A DNA stretch of 64,000 bases from Mumia sp. ZJ1417 (GCF_014127285.1 NZ_CP059901.1:682001-746000); one strand, 5' to 3'; positions 23,677 through 32,757 are shown, counted from the first letter of the stretch. Translations and numbers: made by a program. The notes: generated from the sequence alone by a model not told the origin.

Positions 23677-24501
23677 ATGTCTGGTTTCACGAGCACGAGC
23701 ACAATCGCCGTCCGACCTCTCGATCCCACGCACGACCTCAGCCGGGCTGAGCGTCGTACCGTCACCGACGAGCTGTGCGAGGCTCTCGTCGACGCCGACG
23801 AGATGCAGCGCGCCGAGATCGTCGAGCGCCTGATCGAGGCCAACATGGGCGTGGCCAGGGCGGTCGCCGCCCACTACCGCCACCGTGGCGAAGCCGTCGA
23901 AGATCTCGAGCAGGTCGCCTACGTCGGGCTGGCGAAGGCCGCCCACGGGTTTGACCCCGAGCGCGGCTACGACTTCTTGACCTACGCCGTCCCGACCATC
24001 CGCGGCGAGGTCCGTCGGTGGTTCCGCGACAGCTGCTGGATGGTTCGCCCCTCGCGCCGTATCCAGGAGGCACGAGCGCAGATCTCGGCATGCACCGAGG
24101 AGCTGCTGCAGGAGCTGGGCGAGCCGCCGTCGCCCGAGATCCTCGCCGAGCGGCTCGGGCTCGATGTCACCGAGGTGCGCGAGGCGATGGCCGCCGACGG
24201 GTGTTACCAGCCCTCGTCGCTGGAGTCGCCTGGCACGGTCGGCGAGTCGACCCTCTCCGACGTCCTCGGCGAGTGCGACGATGCCTTTGACCGCACCGAG
24301 CAGCGGGTCGCGCTGGCGCCGCTCGTACGCAATCTGTGCCCGCGCGACCGTGAGGCCCTCGCACTGCGGTTCTTCAACGGGTGGACGCAGGAGCAGATCG
24401 CCGGGCGTCTGGGCGTGACCCAGATGCAGGTCTCGAGGATCCTCAGCCGCATCACGAGGCAGCTTCGCGAGGAGCTCGGCGACGGGGTCCTCGCGGCGTA
24501 G
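23677..24501 (+). CDS. Alternative sigma factor of the SigB/SigF/SigG group
   Basis: A 274-residue group 3 sigma factor. Region 2 contains ANMGVARAVAAHYRHRGE, VEDLEQVAYVGLAKAAHGFD and FLTYAVPTIRGEVRRWFRD; region 3 follows with PPSPEILAERLGL, and region 4 is LALRFFNGWTQEQIAGRLGV then TQMQVSRILSRI. This matches actinobacterial stress/sporulation-type sigmas that read GNNT/GTTT and GGGTA promoters. The ATG at 23677 has GGAG before it. No anti-sigma kinase or anti-anti-sigma gene adjoins, so control must come from elsewhere. The topoisomerase gene follows after 5 bases. Confidence 0.93.
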   Translation: MSGFTSTSTIAVRPLDPTHDLSRAERRTVTDELCEALVDADEMQRAEIVERLIEANMGVARAVAAHYRHRGEAVEDLEQVAYVGLAKAAHGFDPERGYDFLTYAVPTIRGEVRRWFRDSCWMVRPSRRIQEARAQISACTEELLQELGEPPSPEILAERLGLDVTEVREAMAADGCYQPSSLESPGTVGESTLSDVLGECDDAFDRTEQRVALAPLVRNLCPRDREALALRFFNGWTQEQIAGRLGVTQMQVSRILSRITRQLREELGDGVLAA

Positions 24502-24506
24502 CGCAC

Positions 24507-25520
24507 ATGAGGTTCCGTACGGTCTCCCGCGAGGAGCCCGGGTGGACGCGCAAGCGGGCGGGTCGAGGCTTTCGTTACCTCGACGAGCACGGGAAGGTGC
24601 TGGAGGCCGACGACCGCGCCCGCTGCGTCGCGCTCGCGATCCCGCCCGCTTGGGAAGAGGTGTGGATCTGCCGCTGGCCGTCAGGCCACCTGCAGGCGAC
24701 CGGCCGGGACGCGGCAGGTCGCGTCCAGTACCTCTACCACCCGCGCTGGCGCGCCCTCATGGAGGAGCGCAAGCACGAACGGGTTCTCGAGGTCGCCGCC
24801 GAGCTCCCGCGCGCGCGGCGGCGGGTGAGGGCGCACCTGCGTACGGAAGGGCTGTCGCGCGTACGGGCACTCGCGACGACCTTCCGGCTTCTCGACCGCG
24901 GGTTGTTCCGCGTCGGCAACGTCGAGTACGTCGACGAGGATGGTGGGTACGGTCTCGCCACGCTTCGGCGTGACCATGTGGTGCTGCACCGTGACCCGCC
25001 CTCGATGGAGTTCTCGTTCGACGGCAAGGGCGCCGTCTCCCAGCGCGTCGTGATCGAGGACCGGTTGGCGTACGAGGCCGTCGCCGCGATGCGCCGACGG
25101 CGTGGCGGCGAGTCGTTGCTCGCGTACCGCGAGGCCGGCGCGTGGCACGAGATCCGCAGCGCGGACGTCAACGACTACTTGCGCCATGTCGTCAGCGACG
25201 ACATGACGGCCAAGGACTTCCGGACGTGGCACGCCACCGTGGACGCCTCGGTGGCGCTCGCGCGCGTCGTGGACGAGGCCTGCACGCCGCGCGCCCGCAG
25301 CCGCGCTGTGGCCGACGCGATGCGCGCGGTCGCTGCCGAGCTCGGGAACACCCCGGCCGTCGCACGCGCGTCGTACGTGAACCCGCGCGTCGTGGAGCTG
25401 TTCGACGACGGCGTCACGATCGCACCCGCCCTGCAGAGGATGGGTGCGCGCGCGGACCGGCCCGACGGGCGAGCCGCGGTCGAGCGCGCGGTGCTCACGC
25501 TGCTGTCCGACGACCGCTGA
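24507..25520 (+). CDS. DNA topoisomerase IB
   Basis: A 337-residue type IB topoisomerase of the bacterial (poxvirus-like) group, which relaxes supercoils by a transient 3'-phosphotyrosine. The catalytic Tyr is Tyr290 in ARASYVNPRVVE, with the conserved TAKDFRTWHAT and several Arg/Lys of the active site before it; the N-terminal ~85 residues are the DNA-clamping domain. It starts 5 bases after the sigma gene and is probably co-transcribed with it, which points to a stress role. Confidence 0.93.
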   Translation: MRFRTVSREEPGWTRKRAGRGFRYLDEHGKVLEADDRARCVALAIPPAWEEVWICRWPSGHLQATGRDAAGRVQYLYHPRWRALMEERKHERVLEVAAELPRARRRVRAHLRTEGLSRVRALATTFRLLDRGLFRVGNVEYVDEDGGYGLATLRRDHVVLHRDPPSMEFSFDGKGAVSQRVVIEDRLAYEAVAAMRRRRGGESLLAYREAGAWHEIRSADVNDYLRHVVSDDMTAKDFRTWHATVDASVALARVVDEACTPRARSRAVADAMRAVAAELGNTPAVARASYVNPRVVELFDDGVTIAPALQRMGARADRPDGRAAVERAVLTLLSDDR

Positions 25521-25555
25521 CGCATGAACGTACGCCACCTGGGCACCCGTCGGCC

Positions 25556-25750
25556 ATGACGAAGACGGTGATCGAGAAGGTACAGGCCGGTGGTGGGACC
25601 CCTGGCAGGACCGAGCCCACGCACGACGATCCCGTCACGGATCCCGACACCGACCCGCGTGTCCATCCCGAGACCCCTCAGCCGAACGAACCGGAGCCGG
25701 ATGAGCCCGAGCACGATCGGCCCGAGCACGGCGACGAGAGGAAGAACTGA
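25556..25750 (+). CDS. Small acidic, proline-rich protein (64 aa)
   Basis: Begins MTKTVIEKVQAGGGTPGRTE and then becomes a low-complexity chain of Pro, Glu, Asp and His (PNEPEPDEPEHDRPEHGDE), almost surely unstructured. It ends one base before the DUF4235 gene and lies 35 bases after topoisomerase, so it is likely part of the same transcript. Ribosome site is weak. Function unknown. Confidence 0.55.
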   Translation: MTKTVIEKVQAGGGTPGRTEPTHDDPVTDPDTDPRVHPETPQPNEPEPDEPEHDRPEHGDERKN

Positions 25751-25751
25751 C

Positions 25752-26024
25752 ATGCCGAAGGCAGCCAAGCTCGCATACCGTCCCGTCGGACTCATCTCCG
25801 GCATGGCCGGTGGCCTGATCGCCGGGATGATCTTCAAGCGCGTGTGGAAGCGCGTCTCGGACGAGGACCAGACACCGAACCCGCTCGCGTCCGACTACGG
25901 CTGGCGAGAGCTGCTCGCGGCAGCCGCGATCCAGGGCATGATCTATGCGGTCATCAAGGCCGTCATCGACCGCGCCGGCGCGAAGGGGTTCGAGCGGTTC
26001 ACCGGCGAGTGGCCGGGCGAGTGA
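25752..26024 (+). CDS. DUF4235 membrane protein
   Basis: A 90-residue protein with two hydrophobic segments (about 10-28 and 52-72) and the DUF4235 pattern: YRPVGLISGMAGGLIAGMIF, KRVWKRVS, WRELLAAAAIQGMIYAVIKA. The family is common in actinobacteria, is membrane-located, and has no known biochemical role. Placement behind the stress sigma and topoisomerase IB hints at a general stress function. Confidence 0.88.
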   Translation: MPKAAKLAYRPVGLISGMAGGLIAGMIFKRVWKRVSDEDQTPNPLASDYGWRELLAAAAIQGMIYAVIKAVIDRAGAKGFERFTGEWPGE

Positions 26025-26109
26025 CCCTCACCGGCAGTCCTCCGCACGCGAGCACGGCGTCGGCCGGCCCCGTCCGAATGACAGCGCGTCACGTGGGCAC
26101 CGACAGTGC

Positions 26110-27030
26110 ATGACGACCCCCACGACGAGCTTTCCTTCATCGAAGTCCACCGAGCGCGTGACGACCGTCGTCATCACCCACGACGGCCGGGAACGCCTCG
26201 CACGGACCGTCCCGCAGCACGCCGCCCCGCTCATCGTCGTCGACAACGCCTCGACCGACGGATCCGCTGATCTCGTCCGTACGATCGCCCCGCACGCGCA
26301 GGTGATCGAGCTCGCCGACGATGTCGGTGCGGTCGCCCGCAACATCGGAGCGCAAGCGGCAGAGACGCCGTACGTCGCCTTCGCTGCCGACGACTCCTGG
26401 TGGGCGCCGTGCTCGCTCGACCTCGCGGCCGACGTCCTCGATACCCACCCTGAGATCGGGGTGATCGCGGCACGCGTGCTGGTCGGGGTGGACGCGCACC
26501 TCGACCCGTTCTGCGAGGCGGTGGGACGGTCGCCGTTGCCGCGCTTTCCCGACGTCCCCGGGACCAGCGTCCTCGACTTCAGGGCGGGTGCCGTGGTCGT
26601 CCGTAGGTCGGCTCTCCTCGACGTGGGCGGCTTCGATGCCGTGCTGGAGCTCGGCGGAGAGGAGGAGCGGGTGGCCCTCGACATGGCGGACAGCGGTCGC
26701 CGGCTCTGCTACCTGCACGACGTGGTGGCGCGCCACGACCCTGCATCCCGCGAGTGCGCCGGCGGTGCCTTGACGCGTCGGCTGGCGCGCAACGAGGTCC
26801 TGACCGCGGTGATGCGTCGTCCTGTGCGGGTGGCATTGCGGAGGGCATGGTGGCACGTGCGACAGGGGAGTGGGAGCGCCCTCGGCGTCCTCGACGCCGT
26901 ACTCCGCCTGCCTCGGGCGATGGCGCGGCGCCGGACCGTCGGCTCCGACACCGAGACCCAGGCCCGCATCCTGGACCTCGTCTCCGAACGCGGACTGCCG
27001 GGACTCGAACACCGAGCAAGGCAGGCGTGA
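26110..27030 (+). CDS. Glycosyltransferase family 2-like protein
   Basis: A 306-residue GT-A fold protein: TTVVITHDGRERLARTV and IVVDNASTDGSADLVR at the nucleotide-binding start, FAADDSWWAP as the DxD-like metal site near 95, and RAGAVVVRRSALLDVGGFD as the acceptor-side motif. No membrane helix is clear, so it should act in the cytosol on a membrane-facing acceptor. Donor and acceptor unknown. The ATG at 26110 is chosen because upstream translation is arginine-rich and unlike the domain. Confidence 0.88.
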   Translation: MTTPTTSFPSSKSTERVTTVVITHDGRERLARTVPQHAAPLIVVDNASTDGSADLVRTIAPHAQVIELADDVGAVARNIGAQAAETPYVAFAADDSWWAPCSLDLAADVLDTHPEIGVIAARVLVGVDAHLDPFCEAVGRSPLPRFPDVPGTSVLDFRAGAVVVRRSALLDVGGFDAVLELGGEEERVALDMADSGRRLCYLHDVVARHDPASRECAGGALTRRLARNEVLTAVMRRPVRVALRRAWWHVRQGSGSALGVLDAVLRLPRAMARRRTVGSDTETQARILDLVSERGLPGLEHRARQA

Positions 27031-27065
27031 GCCAGCACACGGTTTAACGTCGGGCGTGCAGGAAC

Positions 27066-27080
27066 TACCACTCCGTGGTA
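27066..27080. promoter_or_regulatory. Inverted repeat TACCAC-TCC-GTGGTA
   Basis: A perfect 6-3-6 inverted repeat 76 bases before the GAF-ANTAR start, within the 126-base gap after the glycosyltransferase gene. It may be an operator or the stem of a leader hairpin. No matching site was noticed elsewhere. Confidence 0.4.
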
Positions 27081-27155
27081 TCCGCGCGCCCGAGGGGGGA
27101 CTACGCTCGTCTCAGAAGAGGACAGCCCTCGACGCGCATCAGGAGGGCACAACCC

Positions 27156-27845
27156 GTGAACGACGAACGCCTCGAACAACACGAGCAGCTGCTGGAGATC
27201 GTCGAAGAGCTCCACACGGCGGACTCCCCGCAGGAGACGGCCGAGCAGGTCATCAAGTACTTGTGCGAGATCCTCGAGATGGACCATGCGGCCGTGACGA
27301 TGATCCGTGGCCGTGGCAGGCTCGAGACGGTCGCGGCGACCGGAGACGTCGCCGTCAAGGCGGACGAGCTGCAGATCGAGCTCGGCGAGGGCCCGTGCCT
27401 GTCCGACTCCTGGGACCAGACCCTGCGCTCGGGTGACCTGGGCGAGGAGAAGCGGTGGCCGAGGTGGGCGAGCGCGGTCGCGGATCTCGGCCACACGAGT
27501 CTTCTCGGGGTGAGTCTCGCTCCCGACAACAAGCGGATCGGCGTGGTGTCCCTCTACTCCACGGAGCGCCGGTTCTTCGACGAGGACGACGCGGCGCTCG
27601 CGCACATGTTCGCCCGGCACGCCGCACTCGCGATCGCCAAGGCGGAGCACCAGGCGAACCTCGGCTATGCCCTCGACGCCCGCAAGCTGATCGGCCAGGC
27701 GCAGGGGATCCTCATGGAGCGGTTCGATCTGGACGACACGCGGGCCTTCGAGGTGCTTCGACGCTACTCGCAGCATCACAACCTCAAGCTACGGACCGTC
27801 GCCGAGATGCTCGTCTCTACCCGTACTCTGCCGCCGATCACCTAG
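27156..27845 (+). CDS. GAF-ANTAR domain RNA-binding antiterminator
   Basis: A 229-residue regulator. The GAF sensor domain spans about 15-160 (ILEMDHAAVTMIRGRGRLET, IELGEGPCLSDSWDQ), and the C-terminal ANTAR three-helix module spans about 170-225 (LDARKLIGQAQGILMERFDL, then FEVLRRYSQHHNLKLRTVAE). ANTAR domains bind paired RNA hairpins to prevent termination. GAF-ANTAR proteins are abundant in actinobacteria; the ligand is usually unknown. GTG 27156 follows AGGAGGG by eight bases, a strong choice. Confidence 0.93.
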   Translation: MNDERLEQHEQLLEIVEELHTADSPQETAEQVIKYLCEILEMDHAAVTMIRGRGRLETVAATGDVAVKADELQIELGEGPCLSDSWDQTLRSGDLGEEKRWPRWASAVADLGHTSLLGVSLAPDNKRIGVVSLYSTERRFFDEDDAALAHMFARHAALAIAKAEHQANLGYALDARKLIGQAQGILMERFDLDDTRAFEVLRRYSQHHNLKLRTVAEMLVSTRTLPPIT

Positions 27846-28316
27846 TCACCGTGTGCGGCGATTGAGCTGCGGCAGCCCGATCCAGAGGCTTCCGAACAGC
27901 GCGAGGGTGATGACGAAGGCGATCCACGTCCCCGGCGGGCCGACGACGACGTCGAAGACGAGCCACATCACTCCAGAAACCGTCAGCGCCAGCGCCACGA
28001 GCCCGAGAATCGCGCACAGGTGCGCGGCCGTCACGAGCCAGGGCCGCTGCCCCTTGCGGAAGAGGGCGCGGTGCATCGCGACCGGGGCCACGAGCAGGGC
28101 GGTCGCGGCCACCGAGCCCGACAGCACGGCGAGATAGACACCTTCCTGTGCGTCGCTGAGCTCCTCGAAGCGGGAGGTGAACGGAAGCGTGAGCAAGAAG
28201 GCCGTCAGGATCTGGACACCGGTCTGTGCGACGCGCAGCTCCTGGAGCAGCTCGTTCCAGTTGCGGGTCAGCCGCGCGTCCCGCGATTCTTCGGGATGCA
28301 GCGCCGGGTCAGGCAT
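27846..28316 (-). CDS. DUF6328 membrane protein
   Basis: A 156-residue protein with four membrane helices. The stretch LTRNWNELLQELRVAQTGVQ followed by ILTAFLLTLPFTSRF is the DUF6328 signature, found across actinobacteria. Function unknown. It converges on the GAF-ANTAR gene with no gap between the stop codons. Confidence 0.88.
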   Translation of the reverse strand: MPDPALHPEESRDARLTRNWNELLQELRVAQTGVQILTAFLLTLPFTSRFEELSDAQEGVYLAVLSGSVAATALLVAPVAMHRALFRKGQRPWLVTAAHLCAILGLVALALTVSGVMWLVFDVVVGPPGTWIAFVITLALFGSLWIGLPQLNRRTR

Positions 28317-28361
28317 GCGTCAACGGTACGGCGGGCAGTGGGCGCGGTCCCTCCGTTCGGC

Positions 28362-29540
28362 TCATGGCCGGAACAGGACCTTCTGCATGCCGTCGTCCTT
28401 GCGCTGGAACGTCGCGTACGCCTCGGGAGCCTCGTCCAAGGACAGGTGGTGGCTTGCGAAGCTTTCGACGCCGAGGGGGTCGCCCGAGTCCTCCACGAGC
28501 GGGAGGAGCTCCGGGATCCACCGGCGAACGTTCGCCTGTCCCATGTGCAGCCGCACCTGCTTGTCGAAGAGGTCGAGCATGGGGAGGGGATCGGCGGCAC
28601 CGCCGTACACGCCGGACAGGCTGATCGTCCCTCCGCGCTGGACGATCTCGATCGCCGTCACGAGGGCGGAGAGGCGGTCCATGCCGACGTGGTCCATCAG
28701 CGGTCTCGCCAGCACGTCGGGCAGGAGCCCCACGACGGTCTGGGCGGCCTTGGTGACCGGCGAGCCGTGCGCCTCCATCCCGACGGCGTCGACGACGCTC
28801 TCGGGCCCACGACCAGCCGTCAGCTCGAGGATGCGCTCGGCCACTCCGCCGTCGGTCGCGTCGAGCACCTCGGCACCGTGCTGGGCGGCGCGGGCGAGTC
28901 GGTCGGGGACGAGATCGACACCGACCGTCCGGATCTGGCGATGCACGGCGAGGCGTGCCACCATCTGCCCGATCGGGCCGAGGCCGAGGACGACCAGCGT
29001 CCCTCCGTCGGGGACGGCGGCGTACTCCAGGCCCTGGTAGGCGGTGGGAAGCACGTCCGAGAGGTACACGTACCGGTCGTCAGGCGGTCCGTGCTCGACC
29101 CGTACGGCGGTGGTGTCCGCGAGCGGGACCCGGAGCAGCTCGGCCTGGCCCCCTGGCACCTGCCCGTAGAGGGAGCTGTAGCCGAACAGGGCGGCACCCT
29201 TGCCGGTCGCGCGCACCTGCGTCGTCTCGCACTGGCTCTGCAGCCCGCGCTCGCACATCCAGCAGGCCTCGCAGCTGATCTGGAAGGGGACGACCACGCG
29301 GTCGCCGACGGCGAGGCGGTCGACCGCGCTGCCGACCTCCTCGACGATCCCGATCGGTTCATGACCGAGCACGTCGCCCGGCGTCATGTACGGGGTGAGG
29401 ACCTCGTACAGGTGCAGGTCCGACCCGCACAGGCCGGAGCTGGTGACGCGGATGACGGCGTCGGTCGGCTCGTGGATCTGGGGGTCGGGCACGGTCTCGA
29501 CGCGGACGTCGCGACGGCCTTGCCAGGTCACTGCTCTCAT
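28362..29540 (-). CDS. Zinc-dependent alcohol dehydrogenase (MDR, formaldehyde-DH-like)
   Basis: A 392-residue medium-chain dehydrogenase. The catalytic zinc site is GLCGSDLHLYE (Cys38 region) and GHEPIGIVEEVG; the structural zinc cysteines are in CEACWMCERGLQSQCE; the Rossmann motif is VVLGLGPIGQMV near 175. The long insertion near 255-300 is typical of the formaldehyde/threonine-dehydrogenase-like subgroup. AAGGA precedes the ATG at 29540, which overlaps the stop of the CDGSH gene. It is the last gene of a three-gene operon with an HDO oxygenase-like protein. Substrate not evident. Confidence 0.92.
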   Translation of the reverse strand: MRAVTWQGRRDVRVETVPDPQIHEPTDAVIRVTSSGLCGSDLHLYEVLTPYMTPGDVLGHEPIGIVEEVGSAVDRLAVGDRVVVPFQISCEACWMCERGLQSQCETTQVRATGKGAALFGYSSLYGQVPGGQAELLRVPLADTTAVRVEHGPPDDRYVYLSDVLPTAYQGLEYAAVPDGGTLVVLGLGPIGQMVARLAVHRQIRTVGVDLVPDRLARAAQHGAEVLDATDGGVAERILELTAGRGPESVVDAVGMEAHGSPVTKAAQTVVGLLPDVLARPLMDHVGMDRLSALVTAIEIVQRGGTISLSGVYGGAADPLPMLDLFDKQVRLHMGQANVRRWIPELLPLVEDSGDPLGVESFASHHLSLDEAPEAYATFQRKDDGMQKVLFRP

Positions 29541-29791
29541 GTCTCGTCCTTCCCGTTCTCGCGATCGGTCGAGGCGCGGCGGCGACGGCCGGCGAGTTTG
29601 TGTGTGCCGTCGCACCACGGGTCGCGGCCGGTACGACCACAACGACAGAGTGCGCTGACGGGGCGGGCGTTCGCCGCCGCGCCGTCGGGGACGACGACGT
29701 CCACAGGGGACGCCGTGCCGCGTACGAGGGCTGGCCCGTCGGGACAGAGGACGACCTCGACCGGCGCTTCACGGTCGGTACGGCGCGTCAT
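29537..29791 (-). CDS. CDGSH-type iron-sulfur protein
   Basis: An 84-residue protein with the CDGSH 2Fe-2S site ALCRCGRTGRDPWCDGTHKL: Cys49, Cys51, Cys60 and His64 are the ligands. The final H/T of the usual CDGSH reads CDGTH, as in many bacterial members. Such proteins are redox or Fe-S transfer factors. Its ATG and stop overlap both neighbours (ATGA each side), the tightest coupling in the window, so it should work with the diiron-like protein ahead and perhaps the dehydrogenase behind. Confidence 0.93.
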   Translation of the reverse strand: MTRRTDREAPVEVVLCPDGPALVRGTASPVDVVVPDGAAANARPVSALCRCGRTGRDPWCDGTHKLAGRRRRASTDRENGKDET

Positions 29792-30825
29792 GCGCCGGCT
29801 CCTGCCGGTACGGCCTCGTCGCGCGCCTCAGCGTCGCTCCACCTGCCGGTCAGCGCCTCCGACTGACGGGCGTCGAGGGTGAGGCAGGTGACGGCGCCGA
29901 ACAGGACCTCCGCGGGGTCGACGTCGCCGGACGACACGAGCGTGCCGCAGATCTCCCGAGCGGCGAGCTGCTCGTGCACGGCATCGGCCTCGACGTGCTC
30001 GTCGTAGTAGTGCGCCGCCTCCTCGCCGAACCCGACGCGCCGGAGCCCGGCGGCGATCCGACGGCAGGGGATCGAGCTGGTCGCCTCGAAGGCGGCGAGG
30101 TGTCCCATCGCAGCACCACGCAGCCGGCGGTGCAGGCAGAACAGCGACATGGCGTTCGACCCGGCGAGGGTCGACGCGCCTGCGTCGTCGACGTAGGCGC
30201 CGTACGCGTCGTCCAGCCCGGAGGCGCGCAGGGTCGCGGCGAAGAGCTCGTGGTGGAGGCGCCCGACGCGGCCGCCGCCGTACTCGTCGTACTGCAGCTC
30301 GACGAGGTGCGCCTTCGCGGGGCCGCTCAGGCGCGGGATGACGAACGTGTGGGGGTCGGACTCCTTGAGGTGGTAGACGCTGCGCTCGCGCAGAAAGTCA
30401 CGCACCTGCTCGGGCGTCGCTTCCCGGCGGATGAACCGGGAGAGGTCGGGCCCCTCGTCGAAGTCTTCGGTGAGCGTGAAGATCTGCTCCGCGACTCCGC
30501 CCTCGTACGCCTCGGCTCGGGTGAGCCAGTCCGCGGCGGCCTCGCGCAGCGCCCGCTCGAACGGCGCCTCGAGGACCGCGCGCAGGCCGGCCACCTCGGG
30601 CGCCCACTCCCACCGGTCGTCGACGTCGTCGAACCCACGGAAGCTCAGCTCGTACAGCATCCAGAGGCTGAGCTGATGGTCCGCGTCCGTCAGCGGCGAG
30701 GGATCCTCGTCCGTGACCTCGGACACCGCGGCGCTCGCCAGCCGGCCCGAGTCGCCGTCCTGATCTCGTCGCAGCAGGTGGATGAGCCGTTCGCTGAGGG
30801 GACCGCGGGCGGCGGGAAGGTGCAT
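29788..30825 (-). CDS. Heme-oxygenase-like iron-containing redox enzyme
   Basis: A 345-residue all-helical protein of the HDO (heme-oxygenase-like diiron oxidase/oxygenase) superfamily. Carboxylate and His ligands are expected in LQYDEYGGGRVGRLHHELF and HYYDEHVEADAVHEQ, both characteristic of the iron-containing redox enzyme annotation. The N-terminal ~110 residues are a family-specific extension. It heads the operon with CDGSH and alcohol dehydrogenase genes. Known HDO enzymes oxidise or cleave amino or fatty acids; this one's substrate is unknown. Confidence 0.85.
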   Translation of the reverse strand: MHLPAARGPLSERLIHLLRRDQDGDSGRLASAAVSEVTDEDPSPLTDADHQLSLWMLYELSFRGFDDVDDRWEWAPEVAGLRAVLEAPFERALREAAADWLTRAEAYEGGVAEQIFTLTEDFDEGPDLSRFIRREATPEQVRDFLRERSVYHLKESDPHTFVIPRLSGPAKAHLVELQYDEYGGGRVGRLHHELFAATLRASGLDDAYGAYVDDAGASTLAGSNAMSLFCLHRRLRGAAMGHLAAFEATSSIPCRRIAAGLRRVGFGEEAAHYYDEHVEADAVHEQLAAREICGTLVSSGDVDPAEVLFGAVTCLTLDARQSEALTGRWSDAEARDEAVPAGAGA

Positions 30826-30884
30826 CGACAGCTCCTGGGCACGAGAAGGTCAGTCCTCGCGTGAGGTACCCGTTGGGCGCATCG

Positions 30885-32051
30885 TCACACCTTCTCCGGC
30901 GGCTGCTTTCCTGCGGTGGCGCCGTCCTCGTCCGGCTCGGGGACGGGTTGGCCGGGAGGAGCGACCCCGCCCTCCGGCGGCGCATCGCCGGCCGCGATGG
31001 CGATCTGCTCGTTGACGTAGCGGAAGACCGCCGCGACGGTCGCGACGACGGGCACCGCGAGGAACGCGCCGGTGATCCCGAACATCGAGCTGCCGGCCGT
31101 GATGGCGAGCAGCACGACGGCGGCCTGGATGTTCATCGCCTTGCCCTGCAGCCACGGCGACAGCACGTTGCCCTCGAGCTGCTGGACGGCGACGATCACG
31201 ATGAGCATGATCACCGCGTCGCCGAAGTCGTTGGTGACGAGCGTGACCAGGACGGCCAGCGCTCCGGTGACGAAAGCACCGACGATCGGGATGAAGCCAC
31301 CGAAGAAGACGATCACGGCCAGCGGGATCGCCAGCGGCACGTCGAGCACCACCAGGGCGATGCCGATGAAGACCGCGTCGACGAACGACACCAGGGCCTG
31401 CGTACGGATGAAGCCACCGAGCGTGTCCCATGCACGGCTGCTCGCCTCGCTGACGTGGACACCGGCGCTGCCGCCGAGGGTACGGCGAATCCACGGGAGG
31501 AACTTGTGCCCGTCCTTGACGAAGAAGAACGTCAGCATGAGCACGAGGACGGTGTTGATGAGGACGCCGGTGGCGGCTCCGATCGTCGAGATCGCGCCCG
31601 CGCTGATCGACGCGGCGCTGTTGCGGAGCCAGTCCTCGACGGCGTTCACTGCGTTTTCGAGCTGGGTGTCGGTGACGCCGAGCGGTCCGTCCTGGACCCA
31701 GTCCTGGAGGACCTGCAGTCCTCGTGCGGCCTCGGCCGCGATCTCGCCCGCCTGGCCAGTGATCTGCGGAGCCAGGACGGCGACCACGCCGGAGAGCGTC
31801 GCGAGGAACCCGACGACCGTGATGGTGGCCGCCAGCGCGGCCGGCACGCCGCGTGCGCGGAGCCATGCCGCCGGCGGACCGAGCAGCGTGGTCACCACGA
31901 GGGCGAGCATCACGGGGTAGCCGATCATCCAGAACTTGCCGATGATCCAGCCGAGGACGAACAGGCCGGCAGCGATGGCGATGAGCTGCCAGGACCAGCG
32001 CGCGAGCTTGCTGAAGCCACTGGCCAGGACGGCGGAGCGTTCTCGGGTCAC
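30885..32051 (-). CDS. AI-2E family transporter
   Basis: A 388-residue membrane protein with about eight helices in the AI-2E/YdiK pattern: paired helices at the N-terminus, a soluble central region (about 95-160), then the FFFVKDGHKFLPWIRRTLGG and IVQQ-like AVQQLEGNVLSPWLQGKAMN motifs. The C-terminal ~35 residues are an acidic proline-rich tail. Family members export small molecules or exchange ions; the AI-2 name does not prove substrate. The GTG at 32051 lacks a clear ribosome site. Confidence 0.9.
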   Translation of the reverse strand: MTRERSAVLASGFSKLARWSWQLIAIAAGLFVLGWIIGKFWMIGYPVMLALVVTTLLGPPAAWLRARGVPAALAATITVVGFLATLSGVVAVLAPQITGQAGEIAAEAARGLQVLQDWVQDGPLGVTDTQLENAVNAVEDWLRNSAASISAGAISTIGAATGVLINTVLVLMLTFFFVKDGHKFLPWIRRTLGGSAGVHVSEASSRAWDTLGGFIRTQALVSFVDAVFIGIALVVLDVPLAIPLAVIVFFGGFIPIVGAFVTGALAVLVTLVTNDFGDAVIMLIVIVAVQQLEGNVLSPWLQGKAMNIQAAVVLLAITAGSSMFGITGAFLAVPVVATVAAVFRYVNEQIAIAAGDAPPEGGVAPPGQPVPEPDEDGATAGKQPPEKV

Positions 32052-32082
32052 GCGACCGAGGCTAGGGCATCGGTCAATGTTC

Positions 32083-32757
32083 TCAGGGGAGGCGCCAGTC
32101 GACAGGGGTGCTGCCCTGGGCGACGAGTGCCTCGTTGACACGCGTGAACGGACGGGAGCCGAAGAACCCCCGAGATGCCGACAGCGGGCTCGGATGAGGA
32201 GAGGCGATGACCGGGGTGTCGCCGAGCCACGGCTGCAAGGACTGGGCGTCACGGCCCCAGAGCAGGGCGACCAACGGCCGGTCGCGCGCGACGAGCGCCT
32301 TGATCGCCTGTTCGGTGACCGGCTCCCAGCCTTTGCCGCGATGGCTGGCGGGCTTGCCCGGCTGGACGGTGAGGACGCGGTTGAGCAGGAGGACGCCCTG
32401 CTTCGCCCACGGCGTGAGGTCGCCCGACGTCGGCTCGGTCACGCCGAGGTCGGTGCACATCTCGGCAAAGATGTTCCTCAGGCTCCGCGGGACGGGCCGG
32501 ACGTGCGGGGCGACCGAGAAGGACAGGCCGACGGCATGGCCCGGGGTCGGGTAGGGGTCCTGGCCGACGACGAGCACCTTGACCGCGCCCAACGGCTCGG
32601 TGAACGCACGGAGCACGTGGCCGCCCTCGGGGAGGTAGGTCCGGCCGGCGGCGACCTCGGCGCGGAGGAAGTCGCCCATCGCCGTCACGTGGTCGGTGAC
32701 GGGCGCGAGGGCCTCGGCCCAGTCGGGGGCGACGAGCTGGCTCAGCGGGGCAGGCAC
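32083..32757 (-). CDS. ung: Uracil-DNA glycosylase
   Basis: A 224-residue family 1 UDG that removes uracil from DNA. The catalytic water-activating loop GQDPYP is at 65-70 (Asp67), LLLNRVLTV follows, and the DNA-intercalation loop HPSPLSA near 190 holds the second catalytic His. Length is standard. The GTG at 32757 is chosen because [13 protein letters not shown] matches the usual N-terminus; the frame stays open a little further upstream without support. Confidence 0.95.
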   Translation of the reverse strand: MPAPLSQLVAPDWAEALAPVTDHVTAMGDFLRAEVAAGRTYLPEGGHVLRAFTEPLGAVKVLVVGQDPYPTPGHAVGLSFSVAPHVRPVPRSLRNIFAEMCTDLGVTEPTSGDLTPWAKQGVLLLNRVLTVQPGKPASHRGKGWEPVTEQAIKALVARDRPLVALLWGRDAQSLQPWLGDTPVIASPHPSPLSASRGFFGSRPFTRVNEALVAQGSTPVDWRLP

